Of a stretch of 64,000 nucleotides of DNA, positions 62,326 to 64,000 are shown one piece after another; within the stretch, counting starts at the first letter, position 1, and every line of letters begins with the position of its first letter. Origin of the DNA: Glycine soja (Eukaryota > Streptophyta > Magnoliopsida > Fabales > Fabaceae); NCBI RefSeq assembly GCF_004193775.1, contig NC_041021.1, positions 36,653,718 to 36,717,717 of the forward strand, written 5' to 3'. Under the pieces are notes generated by a model. It did not search any database. It saw only the letters and a list, made by a program, of their open reading frames with translations, and was not told the origin of the DNA. A program made the translations under genes and the position numbers.

Positions 62326-63231
62326 ATGGCAGTGAAGAAGTGTTACTGCGAGAAGCAATTCCAAGACACACCAGCGGATCGGAAACGGCACGTTCAGGGT
62401 ATTCAACAGCAGCAGGCCAAAGCTCGCTGGTACGATTCCTTCAAACAGCAACAAATCCCTCCCGTTCCCAATCGATCCCTTTGCTTTCACTTCGTCAACA
62501 CGGTTTCATCACAAGCATTCTGCTCTTTTCAATCCTCATTGACTCTCTCTATGTTTAGGGATTTTGCCGTTACGGCGACTCTTGCAAATATCTCCATCCC
62601 ATTCCCAACAACAATCTACAGCAGCCCCCAGTCCTAACCACACCGTCACCGTCACCGCCACCAGGTAATTTAATTATGATTAAATTAGTTTTTTTTTGTC
62701 CTCCAATCTATTTTTTAATTCAATTTAGTATTTTAGTTTTTTTTCATTTAATCTTTTAATTTTTTAAAATCCATTCTAAATCGTAAATCACACTTTTAAT
62801 TTTAAACCTTTGTGAAATGCACATTTTCAAAAAATAAATAATAAATAATAATCGATTAAAGCTTTTCAAATTAAATAAAAAAAAGTTAAATGAATAAATT
62901 AAATTAAATTTAGAAATCTAAATAATAAATTTGAGAAAAAAAAACTTAATTTAACCTTTAATTAATTATTATTTTTTCACTTTATGTTTGTGCTAGTTTA
63001 GTTAGTGAGCAACACAATAATAAATGTGCAGGGAATGTGGTAGGAGTTTCATTGGACAATCTTCCCCCCTTGCTTCAGCCTCCACCTGAAGGTGTATATC
63101 CCCACCTTCCCTTCTCGACTGGGGATAAATTTGTAATTCTACGCACCTCTCATTACTGCATCTCTGTGTCTGTGTTTAATCATTTTATTAGCCTTTTATT
63201 TCTTCCAATGTTCCTCCCTGTGTTCCCATGA
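62326..63231 (+). CDS. CCCH zinc-finger protein (ZMAT5/C3H3-like), finger 1 altered
   Basis: Exons 62326-62502, 62559-62664 and 63032-63231 join to 483 nt (160 aa). The N-terminus resembles the U1-type finger of plant C3H3/ZMAT5-like proteins (QFQDTPADRKRHVQ, AKARWYDSFK), followed by a perfect CCCH finger C-x8-C-x5-C-x3-H across exons 1-2 (LCFHFVNTGFCRYGDSCKYLH), then a Pro-rich region and LPPLLQPPPEGVYPHLPF. Family knowledge: human ZMAT5 is in the U11/U12 minor-spliceosome particle; the plant role is less clear. Odd: the first finger has C-x-C instead of C-x2-C and lacks the second His, so it may not bind zinc. The end after SLDN...LPFSTGD is unlike relatives and could be an unspliced or diverged tail. 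Either a diverged paralogue or a young pseudogene. Confidence 0.7.
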
Positions 63232-63336
63232 CGCACCTCCACCATCTTATTTCGAATTTTCATATATCTATCAAACGCTTAAATTGTAATCAAATCCAAA
63301 ACCTATGTTACCGTTCCAATCAATTCTACTATAACT

Positions 63337-63720
63337 TAGGGTTAATCAAGTTGTTAGTTACTCAATTTTTTTAAATTATAATTTTTAGTTCTTGAAATTT
63401 TTTTTATATAAATTTTAGTTTTTCGTTAATTTTCATCAATAATTTTAGTCTTTTATATTTTTTTCTATTTTTAATCTCTTATTTATTTTTATCGCTCAAA
63501 ATTAGTTATTATTTTATCAATTTTTAATTCCTTATTTATTTTATATTTGGGGCTTTTTTTAACCATAAAAATAAAAAAACTAAAAATGAACAATTTTTTA
63601 TTTAAAGAAACTAAAAATGATGGAAAAAATTATTGAAGGATTAAAAGTTATCAAAAATATTTTGAGAGAAAAAAAATTATAATAAAAAAAGTTAAGGTAA
63701 TATAAACTTAATTAACCCTA
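63337..63720. repeat. ~380-bp foldback element, copy B
   Basis: Terminal inverted repeats cttagggttaat (left) and attaaccctataa (right) with arms that share agtcttttatatttt/ataaaaaaactaaaaatg and ctcaaaattagttatt. Same family as 53828-54217 by shared internal words. The remainder to 64000 shows no gene. Confidence 0.65.
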
Positions 63721-64000
63721 TAATTTAATATGATAATAGACTACAGTGCTGAATTTGCTTTAACACATTACTTCTTAGTTAAAGAGGTTTGCTTCTTCTT
63801 TTATTTGTAAGCATTTTTCACCTGAAGCCTGGACATTATCCTCCAATTTTCACTTCACCACGCAGTCAGCCTTTAGCTTTTATTGCCAGTGATGTCAATA
63901 ATTTTAAAAGGGCTTAATTTTTTATTATCTTTGCTATTATTTATTTTATATTTTCTTTAAAGAAAAAAAAAAGTAAGTCTAGAATAGTCCAATTCAATTT

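Overview
The window is nuclear DNA from a flowering plant, most likely a legume and quite possibly soybean. The grounds are intron-rich genes with GT..AG borders, very AT-rich spacers, plant-only gene families (Shaggy-like kinase, X8/CBM43 wall proteins, plant mobile domain, DUF1639) and plant transposon families. The species is an inference; no database search was possible.

Layout. 1-1791 (minus): 5' part of a secreted GH17-like/X8 wall protein running off the left edge. About 1.8-11.4 kb: AT-rich spacer with small foldback and tandem repeats. 12033-15686 (plus): complete seven-coding-exon receptor-like kinase. 16.7-17.2 kb: eroded DUF1639 relic. 17.7-18.1 kb: large foldback. 18724-19020 (minus): small secreted Gly/Pro-rich protein. 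20428-20501 (minus): tRNA-Ile(UAU). 23062-28705 (plus): SEC24 pseudogene whose middle is missing and which holds a one-LTR, internally deleted copia element.

29.2-49.3 kb is a transposon block. It begins with a TRIM-like LTR with a tRNA-Met primer site. Next is a ~14.9 kb Mutator-like element (29572-44453) with matching terminal inverted repeats and a 9-bp target duplication. This element carries a decayed mudrA gene, ~1 kb of degenerate telomere-like CCCTAA repeats, an antisense plant-mobile-domain gene with nonsense codons, and a ~5 kb caulimovirid (pararetrovirus) segment. It is followed by a small TIR element and a complete-ended PIF/Harbinger element (46020-49293, TAA duplication) with MYB-like and transposase genes on the minus strand. 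At 51649-53290 a 1.64 kb LTR element without gag-pol carries a captured fragment of the ETFQO gene.

The right end returns to host genes: a complete Shaggy/GSK3-like kinase (57708-60963, plus, 12 coding exons, 410 aa) and a small C-x8-C-x5-C-x3-H zinc-finger gene (62326-63231, plus), followed by another foldback element.

The host genes look like independent units. The receptor-like kinase and GSK3 kinase are signalling proteins, the two minus-strand secreted proteins are wall-associated, and nothing suggests a shared cluster function. The most notable structure is the giant composite Mutator-like element. The most tractable novelty is the gene capture by the small LTR element.
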